The position numbers and the translations under genes are program-made. A stretch of 64,000 nucleotides of DNA from Epiperipatus broadwayi (lineage: Eukaryota > Onychophora > Udeonychophora > Euonychophora > Peripatidae). Below, piece after piece: positions 34,620 through 45,287 of the stretch; position 1 is the stretch's first letter, and each line of letters opens with the position of its first letter. Below the pieces are notes generated by a model. That model ran no database searches. It was not told where the DNA came from and worked only from the letters and a program-made list of their open reading frames with translations. The stretch is from the NCBI GenBank assembly GCA_028023455.1, contig JAQFVV010000002.1, positions 33,237,725-33,301,724 on the forward strand, given 5' to 3'.

Positions 34620-34632
34620 TATTAGCATCATC

Positions 34633-35225
34633 CCATCAGATTATGACCTCCCACCCTCCAACCAGTGGGGAAAAGGGATCATATTGCTGTTGAATTTTTT
34701 TTTTATAGAGTGTATTGATACCCATCTAAGCAACACCGAATAATGTGCTTTTATTCTCTATCTAATACCAGCTAATTAGATTGGCTATAAACCAATTACC
34801 TGAAGAAAAACTCCTAAGATTGTATCAAAATATATAAAATGCGCTAACACGCACAAGCACACAAAGCTAAAAACAAATAAAGCAAATATATATTATTTTA
34901 ATATCTATTCATTAAATGGCTAAGCGCTTTCAAGGTTCAAGCCCTCATAATCATAGACGTATTACAAAATATAATAAATTGACTTGGAGTGATGCAAATG
35001 AAATAATTATGCATTCCATTTCTTGGATATTTTGTAGCAAGTCTTTTCTATTGATGGCATCGCCATCTCTAGATATAAAGAAAGCTTCTTTTATCTTTCT
35101 TTTTAGATCATGCCGCTCTCAGCATACCACCACTGGATTTCCCGGTTGACAATCATGCCCAGCTGAAGCACGGTGCTGCGTAAAAACTGAACTATGAGCA
35201 GTGTCCAACAAAGCTTTATTATAAG
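34633..35225. other. Spacer, no gene recognised
   Basis: A 77-codon frame at 34916-35149 has no recognisable motif. Slightly less A+T-rich than its surroundings but not assignable. Confidence 0.4.
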
Positions 35226-35232
35226 AATAAAT

Positions 35233-35340
35233 GTGTTGCGATAGCCTAGTGGAGAGAGAGGCCCTACTCTTACCATATGTGATCTGAAAAAAAAAATCTT
35301 AAGGTGCATCTGACTTGAATTTAAATTCCAGATGTTGGGT
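35233..35340 (+). mobile_element. tRNA-like SINE fragment
   Basis: GCGATAGCCTAGTGGAGAG resembles a tRNA A box and GACTTGAATTTAAATTCC a B box, separated by a poly-A-containing insertion. The cloverleaf cannot close, so this is a SINE-type relic rather than a tRNA gene. Confidence 0.5.
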
Positions 35341-35499
35341 AAGATATGCATTGCACATATTAAGTTTTTAAAATATAATAGTTGATATTTTAAAATCATG
35401 TGTGAGCAATTTGTTGCCTTTGTTTCTATTGCCTATTGTTAAATTGAACTTTGAATATATATAATTAGCAGAAATATTATTCTAGGTTTCACAAATTCA

Positions 35500-35565
35500 T
35501 TTGACTTGAGGGTCATGTATCTGGGTTCGAATCCCTTATATATTACATTATATATGTGCAGGTGT
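35500..35565 (+). mobile_element. Family F SINE-like B-box fragment
   Basis: TTGAGGGTCATG followed by TCTGGGTTCGAATCCC and TATATATTAC matches the tRNA-like end of the family F copies at 55945-56045 and 58290-58385. No hammerhead core is present upstream. Confidence 0.55.
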
Positions 35566-35619
35566 GTGTAAGCCTGTACAGTATATTAATTTACATTTAC
35601 GAATATAAAGAACACCTGG

Positions 35620-36470
35620 TAGCAGACGCTCCACAGTCCTTGTTTATTTGTTTTATTTCGTATACATCAATACGCATTCCTCTCTTTTCATTAGCTGCAA
35701 AATAAAATTACTTTGAATATTTATAAACATATGCAATTTCATATCATTAAAATATTTTGAATTAATTAAGTTGCGCTTTTTATAAAAAAAAAAAAAAAAG
35801 TATTGTTTGCAATCTTGAATTTTTTGTATTCATACACAAGCCAAAAATAATTGAAATTGCGGTTTCAAACTATGAAAAAATATAGGTGGGAGGGACGGCA
35901 TAATTTCCTACCGGAATTTATTTTAGAATAAAGGATACATCTATTTTAAAATATTAAAATTAGATCCATACTAATTTAATGAAACAATGATTTGGTTTTC
36001 TTGATATAATTGGTCCAAAAAAATTTAAATGTCACGTGATGAAAAAAAATCTAATTACGCAATAAACGTAGTAGCTTTATGTACAAACAAAGCAAAAAGT
36101 AAATAGAATATATTTCAATAGTGCATGACTTCGCAAATTTCAATCTTTAAATTGCTTTCGTTGAGAGTATATTTATGTAAATAAATAATGAATAACAATC
36201 GAATGGTTCAGAAGTAGAGTCTGGAAGTGGCGGATGTAAGCGCCATCCTTGAATCATTAAGCTCCAATTCACTGCATCAAACACTGCAGGGCAGAAAGTA
36301 TTTAGTAATGCTAATTTATTTTGTATGCGTTATCTACATCAGTCTTTTCCCAGCATGCTTTTACGTCATTGGCAACAAGTTATATATATAATTTATTACA
36401 ATATTATGGGACGTTTAACAACAGTTTGTGATCATACATACTTAACTGCCCCTTCATACTGTTTAAATTT
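35620..36470. other. A+T-rich stretch, no gene seen
   Basis: Low-complexity sequence with an A run near 35790 and no element motif. Confidence 0.5.
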
Positions 36471-36483
36471 CTCATAATCGCCA

Positions 36484-36583
36484 ATGATTAGCTAAAGCAG
36501 TTTTCACATAACAATCCAAAACACTCTTCTTCAGGTGCTCTGTTCTCCAAAAAAGATTTTTTTAATAGTTTATCGTCTAGGGT
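36484..36583. repeat. Repeat unit interrupted by nested insertions (left part)
   Basis: AGCTAAAGCAGTTTTCAC ... CACTCTTCTTCAGGTGCTC ... TTATCGTCTAGG matches 39612-39712. The unit's continuation (TCTATTCATGATAATTTC) is found only after 39385, on the far side of a family A copy and a hAT transposon. The minus strand reads CACCUGAAGAAG and GUGAAAA, faintly hammerhead-like (family C type). Confidence 0.6.
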
Positions 36584-36584
36584 T

Positions 36585-36740
36585 TAAAACAGGCAAAACA
36601 CACGATACGTATTGCCACACACAGCAAGCTAGAGTAATCAATGGATGTTGTGTGTGGCAATACGTATAGTGAGTTTTGCCTTTAACAACAGTTATGCACA
36701 AGCATGAGGTGGTGGTCATGTGATGTTTATTGGCTTAGTC
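36585..36740 (+). mobile_element. Family A hairpin copy beside hAT
   Basis: Antisense arm (AACAGGCAAAACACACGATACG), a short loop, then the sense arm (GGCAATACGTATAGTGAG), the body junction and the tail ending GGTCATGTGATGTTTATTGGC. GTCTAG flanks both sides (about 36572-36577 and 36738-36743), a possible short target duplication. No hammerhead remains between the arms. Confidence 0.7.
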
Positions 36741-36986
36741 TAGGCTTTCCCAACAAGAGGTGCTCGCACCCCTTGAGGATGTGAGATGTCATTCAGGAAG
36801 TGTGATATAACATTTCAGTTTTTTTGTTTATATTATTCAAGGATTAAGTTCGATTTTTATTTCTTTTCATTTGTGTGTGTAATATATTCACGTAATCGTG
36901 ACTGATGTATATTCAAGAATGTTTTGCAGAGTATATAAATTAATGCATGATGCTATGGTAGTCAGTGCAGTTGATTCTGTGTTCAT

Positions 36987-37118
36987 AAACAAAGCAAAAC
37001 TTTCCATACAGTAGTGCCAACCAGAGTAATCAATGAGTGCCAGAAGTGGCACTACTGTATGGAGAGTTTTGTTTTGTTTATAAACAATTACGTGCTAGTA
37101 TAAGAGATAGTGATCGTG
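36987..37118 (+). mobile_element. Shortest family A hairpin, 15-bp TSD, inside hAT
   Basis: Exact 15-bp duplication TGATTCTGTGTTCAT at 36972-36986 and 37119-37133. The element is 132 bp: arms CAAAACTTTCCATACAG / CTGTATGGAGAGTTTTG around a short loop, then AACAATTACGTGCTAG and a tail ending AGTGATCGTG. It lies between the hAT left end and its coding region, so it inserted after the hAT. Confidence 0.9.
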
Positions 37119-37270
37119 TGATTCTGTGTTCATGCAGTGCTCATTTCTCTAGTGTCTGTAATAAATGGTGATTATACTCAATATTATTATACTTATTATT
37201 TTTCTTCTAATTAACTTTATCTTTTTTTTTTTCAGATTATAATTCTTAAATTATTAATTAACCCTTCATT

Positions 37271-39076
37271 ATGTCAAAGAAAAGGAAATGGAATGATGAT
37301 TATATGCAGTTTGGTTTCACTTGCACCTGACCAACTGAGAATTTGCAAAAACCCATGTGCATAGTTTGTGATGCTGTCTTTTCAAATACAAATATAAAAC
37401 CATCTAAGCTGCTGGAACACTTTAACAATGACAAGGTGGAGCAGATGTTGCAGGCCATGATGTTGAATCATTGAAAGCTAAAAAGGCCCACTTTGATTCT
37501 CGAACAACCCTTCTAAAATTTAGGTTTTATATCTGCTATCAAACCACTGCTGATGGTTTCATTCCATATGGCATATAAGGTAGCCAAACTCAAGAAGTCC
37601 CATACAATTGCAGAACAGGTGATAAAAATCATGTGCATTAGAAATGGCAACAACTGTTCTGGGAAAAGAAGTCTCAAACTTGCTTAAATTAGTATTGTTA
37701 TCAAATAATGTTATTCAGAGCTGAATTGGTGATTTGAGTTTGACATTTTAGACCAACTTATCACAAATAGCAGGACTAGTCCTTTGAAAATCTCTCTCCA
37801 ATTGGACATAACAACTGATACTGCAAACTGCAGTCGACTCATTGCATTAGTGATGTATGTCCTTGATGGTGTTATAATAGATTTCCTGTTCTGTGAAGAT
37901 CTGAAGCCAACCACAAAAGGGAAAAAGATGTTGTATGTCTATGATGGTGTTATAATAGATTTCCTGTTCTGTGAAGATCTGAACCCAACCACAAAAGTGA
38001 AAAAGATGTCTTCCAGTGCATAAAAGACTTCTTTGTAAAATATGACTTTGATATCCAAATTATTGGTTCTGTGTGCACTGATGGTACTCCTGCTATGCTA
38101 GAAAATAAATCAGGATTTTTTTTTGTGCTGATGAAACAAAGATTCCACACTTGCAAGGGTACCCATTGTTTTCTTCACCGACATGATGCTTCCAGTGTTG
38201 AAAAAAGTCCTAGACACTTGTGTAAGCCCAGCAACTGGATTAGGAATCATGTTCTGAATCACCAACTCTTCAAATCACTTTGTGAAGATTTTGGAAGTGA
38301 ACATTCAGTTTTGGTTTTCCACAAGGAAGTCTTCTGGCTCTCACGTGGAAGAGCTTTAAGGCACTTCTTCAAACTGCAAAAAAGAAGTCAAAGCTTTTCG
38401 GAAGGAATGTGACTGTGATCTGCCTGGATGAATGAAATCACAAGAATTCAACCAAATGCTACCCTATTTGAGTGATATTTTTACTCATATGAATGATCTG
38501 AGTGAATCTATCCAAGGGGAAAATGTAAACATATTGAAATGCTGGGGAAAAAATGCGTTCCAAAAAAAGTTATATCTTTGGTATCGATGAGTTAAAAAAA
38601 AAGGGAATCTTTCAAATTTTCCATCACTTGAAGAAATGATTGTTGATGATGAGTCTCTAATTCCAAGTGTGTGTGAAGAAATTGCGAATCACTTGAAAAT
38701 ACTATCAAAGTAATTTGTATATTTTGGAGAACTGGAAAGTTCTGAAAAATGGATTATAAATCGATACTCCTTCAATTTGGATATGTTGTAAGATGAAGAG
38801 CTGAAGGAAGATCTTTTTGAACTACACACAAATCATGTTCTTAAAATGCAGTTTGAAAACAAAACTTTGAAACAATATGTTCCAAAACTTTGTGAAAATG
38901 TACTAACTATATTCATACCATTTATGATAACATACTTATATGAGTTTGAATTTAGTGTCCTTTTGTCAATAAAGACAAAATCTAGAAATCGCTTGGTTGC
39001 ACAGGCAGATAAATGGATTGATATCAGCAACAAAATGCCATGTTTTGAAAAACTTTTAATTAATAAACAAGAATAA
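37271..39076 (+). pseudogene. ZBED5/SCAND3-like hAT transposase pseudogene
   Basis: Starts MSKKRKWNDDYMQFGFTC, followed by an in-frame TGA and a BED-like finger (CIVCDAVFSNTNIKPSKLLEHF). After frame changes come MKISLQLDITTDTANCSRLI (37784 on; the usual catalytic DESTD is DITTD), CTDGTPAMLENKSGF and LHRHDAS, WLSRGRALRHFF (38071-38412), and the hAT C-terminal dimerisation part FSVLLSIKTKSRNRLVAQAD (38846-39076). The order matches vertebrate ZBED5/SCAND3 and related invertebrate hAT proteins. At least four stops or frameshifts, and a 78-bp tandem duplication at 37865-38010. Confidence 0.85.
37865..38010 (+). repeat. 78-bp tandem duplication in the transposase
   Basis: GATGGTGTTATAATAGATTT through GAAAAAGATG occurs twice with a 78-bp period. 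It duplicates the DFLFCEDLxPTTK segment in frame and arose after, or during, decay of the transposase. Confidence 0.9.
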
Positions 39077-39384
39077 AAGTCATTAAATTTAAATTGGCTT
39101 ATGAATATTTGAACATTAGTTATAATTTTTTTAAAGAAACTTTACGCTTGGATGAAAATTTAATTTTTTTGTAGAGATTTATGCAACTTTTAATTTGTTG
39201 TAATATTTTTTCTTTTCTTTATGTTTTATTTTTGTTTATATAGTATTAAAAATTGATTATACAAATTTGTTTTGGGTTACCTTCACTTTTATTCTTAAAT
39301 AAATTATTATTTTAAGGAGTGTGAGAACGTATTAAAATTTTTTAGGGGTGAGGGCATAAAAAAAGGTTGAGAACAACTGATCTA

Positions 39385-39900
39385 CGTCTATTCATGATAA
39401 TTTCTATTTATATATGACCAATATATTTTTTATTTAAATTTCTTTAATAATCTTTTTTTAACTTCTCTTTATATTTTAATCATCATTTTCATTTCCCCGT
39501 TCTATTCACATCTCTAAAGATTTCAAATTTTTATTCTTAGCTTTTCTAATTATTCAAGACTTCTTCAAGCGAAGTTGTGGCTATAAATACTTAATTTCCC
39601 CTCCACACACCAGTAATTAGCTAAAGCTATTTTCACTCAACAGCCCAAAACACTTCTTCAGGTGTTCTGGTCTCCAGAAAGATTTCACTAATGAACTTTT
39701 ATCATCTAGTCTAATTATTATAATCTCTATTCATAAATGACCAATACAGTTTTATCTTTAAAATTCTTTAATAATCTTTTTTTTCATCTTCTCTTTATAT
39801 TTTAACAGATTTCCAATTTCTCTTTTCCATTCACATCTATAAAGATTTCAATTCTTCTTATTTTTTCTAATTATTCAAGCCTCCTACTCTCTTTATAATT
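39385..39900. repeat. Tandem repeat units continuing after the hAT
   Basis: 39385-39610 and 39612-39900 contain successive copies of a roughly 300-bp unit (TATATATGACCAATA / AATGACCAATACAG; CTTTATATTTTAA; TCACATCTNTAAAGATTTC; TTCTAATTATTCAAG). With 36484-36583 this forms an array interrupted by the nested elements. Confidence 0.65.
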
Positions 39901-40034
39901 TTCTGTCTTCATGTTAACATTAAACAGCTGCGGAATAATCTGGTATTGTGAAAGGTCCGTTTACTCATTGAAAATCATACTTTAAATATTTTATCACTGC
40001 TTCTATATAACTTTTTATCCAGCTACTATTATTA

Positions 40035-40380
40035 CAAATTATTAAAACAATAGCAAAATTTTCCACAGTAGTGCAACCTAATGTAAGATTTAGTAATCAA
40101 TGGATGGGGATATTGGATAGGCAGGCATTAGATGGGGATTATGATGCATAACCTCTAGTTATCCATTGATTACTAAAACTTGTACTAGATGTCACTGATG
40201 AAAGCCATAAGTTAAAAACCAGTCTGGGAATATTGGATAGATAGGCACCGGATAGCATCCAGTAATTATTAAAGCTTTCACTAGGTGGCATTATTGTGTG
40301 GAAAAATATACTGCTTTAATAGCTTGTGTAAGCTTAAGAAAAAGTGATTGTGTGATGTTTTAATGATTAAAAAGTTATTC
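40035..40380 (+). mobile_element. Family A copy, strongly diverged
   Basis: Antisense arm (CCACAGTAGTGCAACC), a short loop, then a sense unit. CUGAUGA is at 40195-40201, GAAA is mutated to AAAA and GUC is kept. Arm and tail (TAAGAAAAAGTGATTG) follow. One of the oldest-looking copies. Confidence 0.7.
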
Positions 40381-40599
40381 ATATTATATTATCAGCATCT
40401 ATTTTCATTGTTTTAATTACATTTTTTAAATTCCATTCTTACAATAAATTTTAAAGCGAATTCCATAAGTGCATGTACTCAATTTAAAATGATTAAATTT
40501 CTGGGTAAAATATTGAATTAGACAAGCCAATTTGTTATTGAAAGTATGTTTTATTATTTATAATTTGTTATTAACAATCTTTTACATGTAAGGTTTTGT

Positions 40600-41160
40600 T
40601 TACATCTGTGGAGGTCTAAAGACATAATATCTTAAGAAGCATCACTCAGGGAAAAGATGATCTCTCCAAGCTGTCTTCAATTCCATTTCTGAATTAATAC
40701 ATGTTACAGGGCAACAAAGTTTATACTACTCACCATAAAGATTTTAGGATGCTAACGAGTCTGAATCATAAGTTATGACATAAAATGTGGCATTGTTTCA
40801 TACCTTAACCCACAACAGATCAACATGATAATATTAAACATTGTTTTAATTTAGGTAAACTGCTATCGAAGCCTTTGAAATGATTCATACTGTGTGCAGA
40901 AGTGAAGTCGTGAGTCACAACAATGTTTTCAAGTCGTTTGCCAATTTTTGCACTGGCAGGGTGATCATTGAAAATATAAAATACATCATCATATTTCATG
41001 TTATAATTTCTGATCAAGACACACTGTCACTTCAAAAACTTTGTGGTAAATAGCTAAAGTATGTCATTACATAACATGACTTTGATTCAGAGATGATATC
41101 TCAGATAGCTTGGAGAAAGAATCAGTTACTCTTTCGCCAGGACACACTATGCATGTTTGT
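40600..41160. repeat. Family D interspersed repeat
   Basis: Shares diverged blocks with 42840-43200, 44430-44540 and 51640-52160: AAACTGCTA then TTTGAAATGATT, a GTGAGTCACAACAATGTTTTC block, and a GCTTGGAGAAAGAATCAGTTAC block. No coding potential visible; class unknown. Confidence 0.45.
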
Positions 41161-41475
41161 TAATGTATAGATTTAATGATAAATTAAGTTTATACATTTT
41201 CAAATTCTAGTAACATAAAATTACCTAAGTGGTGTTCATTAATTAAAAGAAGTAACTTTTAAAAGTTGTCCAAGAGAATTAAGACAACTCTTTGTTTACA
41301 GAATAAAAGTCATTTGTGGTTTAATGCAATGGAAGAATGACAGATTTGAGACATAAGATTTCTGAATTACTATTCAAATTGGTTACTTCTGAAGCTTGAA
41401 TATCATGTGACTTGTCTAGTGATAAGCCATTTGAATACTATAGAATAAAAATCTAATAAGCATTGAAGTCTTCAA

Positions 41476-41535
41476 GTTAAACCACCAAACGTCACATGAT
41501 CACCATTTCTTGAACTTGTGTCTCATGCAGTTACA
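41476..41535 (-). repeat. Isolated family A tail
   Basis: Antisense tail only (AACGTCACATGATCACCATTTC), without arms or body. Either a very short 5'-truncated insertion or a remnant. Confidence 0.5.
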
Positions 41536-41539
41536 TTTC

Positions 41540-42070
41540 TGTACTTCGTTAATTTAAATTAGATATGACATATTATAAAAATCTTCATATATCATCCGGA
41601 TGCAATGTTCATATAAATCAAAGCCCTGCATAATTTGGTAATGTAATAAAGTGATACTCTGCTGTGTAAAGGGATGATTGATTCCAGTTCATCATAACAC
41701 TTGGACTTCTTATTAACTTGAAGTAATAAAGCCATTTTGATTATTTTTATATATATGATAAAAAAAAACTAATGTGTCTTATTTACCATCTATGAATCTA
41801 CCCTTAAATGTTGAAAGCATGCTCAGTTATTAAATGCTTTATAAATTTATAATCTTTTTTTGTTAAATGTGCAAATCACAGTTTAAACATAGAATATCAT
41901 TATTCTTATAAAACTACCATATTAAAAATAAGAATTCACAATTCATATGTTAAAAAAAAAAATCAAGTCAGATGACAAATGACTTAACTGGGGTTTAGGA
42001 TACTCTCAAAACTTTTTAAGAGCTCATTTTGTGAATTCTATATATAACATTCATATGGTAAATATGAAAA
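41540..42070. other. A+T-rich stretch, no gene seen
   Basis: Chance frames only. Confidence 0.45.
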
Positions 42071-42115
42071 GAGTTCTGATGATGACTGCAGGACAGTCGA
42101 AACAGTTAGTTTTGA
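42071..42115 (+). ncRNA. Family H hammerhead-like ribozyme
   Basis: CUGAUGA at 42076-42082, then GACUG/CAGUC stem II with a CAGGA loop and one extra U, GAAAC at 42099-42103, and a stem III A-U/C-G ending in GUU. Stem I can form six pairs with three G-U (AGAGUU with AGUUUU). GACTGCAGGAYAGTY followed by GAAAC recurs at 9393-9424 (minus) and 49588-49607. All core bases are present; efficiency is uncertain. Confidence 0.5.
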
Positions 42116-42780
42116 TATAAACAAAAAGTATTGATGAAGTGTTTAAGAAAGTGGTAAATGGTATCATATGGTAATTCAGTATATTTTCAGATGATATTTT
42201 AAAACAGCTGAAAAGCAATTGGTCTATGCTTGTTTATAATGAGTACTGACAGAGAAAAGCAGAAGTTATAACCAATGAACAAGCAAGTCAAAACACAGAA
42301 AACAATAGCCTGAAATTGTAAAAGATAACAAGTTATCCATTGCTGGATTAATATGTTGAATGTCGATTAGAGAATTCTCCCAAATCAAGAAGATGCTCAA
42401 TCAATAATTATATGTATATAGTCTTCAACTTCCCTATAGAGTTATCTAATATCTATAAGCCACTCGCTTTAAAGAACAGTTATTTAGACTAATGTTTTTG
42501 TACTTCTGGCTATATATTCTGAAAATTCTAACAAATCTTTTTGCTCTGATTGTACAAAATAAAAAAAAACGAACTAAAAACTATTTAAAGAAATAATGTT
42601 GCATATTTGTTAATTTTATAGGAGTTAAAAAAGTGAGTATATTCAAACATAGGGGCAATTGGAAAGCAATAACTTTGTTTTGTATAAACTTTTCTGATGT
42701 ACTTAAAACTTCTGTTCCACCCTACATACTTTAAACACATGAGTACGGACATTTGCAAATGGTAACTGATATACAAGATG
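42116..42780. other. A+T-rich stretch, no gene seen
   Basis: No element or gene motif; a 63-codon frame at 42585-42776 looks random. Confidence 0.45.
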
Positions 42781-42839
42781 AATTTCTGGTTTAAACAGTA
42801 TCATAAATGGGATAGATCACATCTTCATCATCTGTTTAG

Positions 42840-43200
42840 TATTTATCAAAATCAAATTACTTCAATCCACACAGTGTTTCCCCATAAAAAGGTAACTGAT
42901 TCTCTTGCCAAGCTGCCTTAGTGCCATCTCTAAATCAACACGCTTTGTAGTTTATCTATTCACCATAAAGGCTTTAAAGTGTTAACATGTTTGGATCATA
43001 AGTGATCATGAAGTGTTTCAGCATGCTTTGCGTCTTTGTAGATCATCTTCAATGCTCCACCTGCCATCATAAAAATTGCAAATCACTTTAAAATATTCTT
43101 ATAATTTATGACTTCACTGTCATAAACACAGTTTGAATCATTTCAAATGTTTCAGTAACAGTTTCTCCCCAGTTTAAATTTGTTAACATATTGTTCAATC
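42840..43200. repeat. Family D interspersed repeat, second copy
   Basis: Diverged match to 40660-41100 (TTCACCATAAAGG, GGATCATAAGTGATCATG, TTTCAGTAACAGTTTC blocks). No coding region. Confidence 0.4.
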
Positions 43201-43224
43201 ATGGGTTACAGTACAAATATTGTC

Positions 43225-44400
43225 ACATTTTGTGGCAAAACTCTATCCGTATTGCCACTCAGTGTAAGCCTGAGTAATCAATGTCAGAAGGCTCGTGCAT
43301 AAAATCCCCATCTAGTGTCTACTCATCCAATATCTCCAGACTAGTTTTTGGCTTATGGCCTTTGTCAGTGAGGAGCCTTGGATCTGAGAGCACTGCACCT
43401 AGATCTTAGGATCTAATGCAACCCTCCAGAAGCCAGCCACCTTTTATCTCTTCTTAACTACAAAACTATGAGTCTTAAACTGAAAACACTATATTTTCAA
43501 TCCAAGCTCACTTAAACTGAAAACACTATATTTTCAATCCAAACTCATTAGTCTATGTAGTCATATAGGTTTGAACTCAGTGCAATACCTATACATTTTG
43601 GAGACTTTGGTGCTTTAATAACCATAGTTATCATATTCGGCAGAATTGGTTTTAAGCCAATAAACATCACATGATCACCATTTCTTATGCTTGCTCATAA
43701 CTGGTATTAAACAGACAAAACTCTATACGTATTGCCACTCAGTGCAACCCAGAATAATCAATGGATGCCAGAAGGTTTGTGCATAAAATCCCCAATTAGT
43801 GCCTATTCATCCAATATCCCCAGACTAGTTTGTGGTTTATGGACTGTGTCAGTGAGGAGCCTTGAATCTGAGAGCACTGCACCTAGATCTTAGGATCTAA
43901 TGCAACCCTCCAGCAGCCATCTTTTATCTCTACTTAACTACAAAACTCCAAGCTCATTAACCTATATACTCAAAACCAATCCTTCCCAATAGGATAGTGG
44001 TGGCTATGGTTACTAAAGAACCAGAGTCACTAAAATGTATAGGTACTGAGTTGAATTCAGACCTATATGACTATAGAGGCTAATAAACTTGGATTGAAAA
44101 TATTATTGTGGTTTCAATTTAAGACTCATAATTTTGTAGTTAAGTAGAGATAAAAGATGGCTGCTGGAGAATTCCATTAGATCATAAGATCTAGGTGTAG
44201 TGGTCTCAGATCCAAGACCCCTCACTGATGAAGGCCATAAGCCGGAAACTAGTCTGGGGATATTGTACGAGTATGCACAAGCTTTCTGGTATTTATTGAT
44301 TACTCTGGCTTGCACTGAATGGCAATATGTATAGTTTTGCCTATTTTAATAAGTAATGAGCAAGCATAAGAAATTGTGATCATGTGATGTTTATATGAAT
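43225..44400. repeat. Family A array: two antisense units, then one sense
   Basis: Two head-to-tail minus-strand units have hammerheads at about 43337-43376 and 43819-43862. The predicted cleavage positions 43338/43339 and 43822/43823 are 484 nt apart. At about 43968 the array flips, and a plus-strand unit follows with a hammerhead (CUGAUGA 44225-44231, GGC/GCC stem, GAAAC, UAGUC ending at 44254) and the tail at 44375-44395. A 37-bp internal duplication lies at about 43473-43547. The minus-strand cores are CUGACAA and CUGACAC, the plus-strand core intact. Confidence 0.85.
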
Positions 44401-45285
44401 CAGACATACTAACACTATAAAAGTTTTGTCAATAGATAATATATACTTCTACATAACATGTAAATTGATTTAGAGCTGAGATGCAGGCAGTTTGGAGAGA
44501 TTCAGTTACATTTTCACTTGGACCCTATGTGCAAGTTCCAAATTTCTTATGCTTATACGTTTACCATGTTAAAAAATAAAGACTGCACCATTTTTAAAAA
44601 AAACTTTGATACTTTTAAATTTGTTTTAGTCAGTCTCACATAATCCCATCTTAATACGTTTACTTCCATGCTAGCAGTACGCACACCATCATGTGTGTGT
44701 GTGTGTGTAAAATAAAATGTGCAGCTAATGCATAGGGTAGGATCTGTGTAGATAGGGTTAGAAACAGAACATCAGGGAAAACTATTTTCTCTATCAATAG
44801 GTTTAATGACTTCCTGAAACCTTTTAGTGATGTCAATATTAGTAAACATTTATACCACAATTACTATTACATTTTCTTACTACTGAGTAAAAAAGTCCAT
44901 CTCGGTAATAAGAAGGCTCTGCACTAGGCACTAAGGATTTTTTTTTGATAACTACATGATTAATAATCAAACTTCTATTACCTGATTTCAGTTTAAGAAA
45001 ATACGAGATTTATAAAGGCCAACTAATTTGCTTTCTAAAAATTTTAATGATTGCTTTACTATGTCAATATATTATTGCTTTCATATAAAAGTCTTAGTGA
45101 ACTTACTCTTAAAATTCATTGACATTCTGTCTACAAAAAATAAGCTTTACAAATCATGGTATCATAAACCTGCAAAAAAAAGTTAAAGTGATTTCCAAGA
45201 AAACGGGATTAATATCAAGATATTTTTTCTGTTACTTTGTTTTTTAAATACCAGAAATTCAGTTCCACACTTTGTTCTCTATGCC
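44400..45285. other. Spacer with a family D fragment
   Basis: 44430-44540 is a short family D match (GCAGGCAGTTTGGAGAGATTC). The rest is A+T-rich without a gene. Confidence 0.4.
44692..44708. repeat. (GT)n microsatellite
   Basis: Pure GT dinucleotide run of about 17 bp. Confidence 0.9.
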
Positions 45286-45287
45286 AC

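Larger units (their letters stand above)
36744..39379 (+). mobile_element. hAT transposon, ZBED5/SCAND3-like, defective
   Basis: The ends are imperfect inverted copies: GCTTTCCCAAC then GCTCGCACCCC at the left; GTTCTCAACC and GCCCTCACCCC when the right end is read inward. These are typical hAT termini. The flanking octamers AGTCTAGG-like and GATCTACG agree at five of eight positions, so the target duplication is only partly preserved. The interior encodes a broken transposase (37271-39076), and a family A hairpin has inserted at 36987-37118. Confidence 0.75.
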
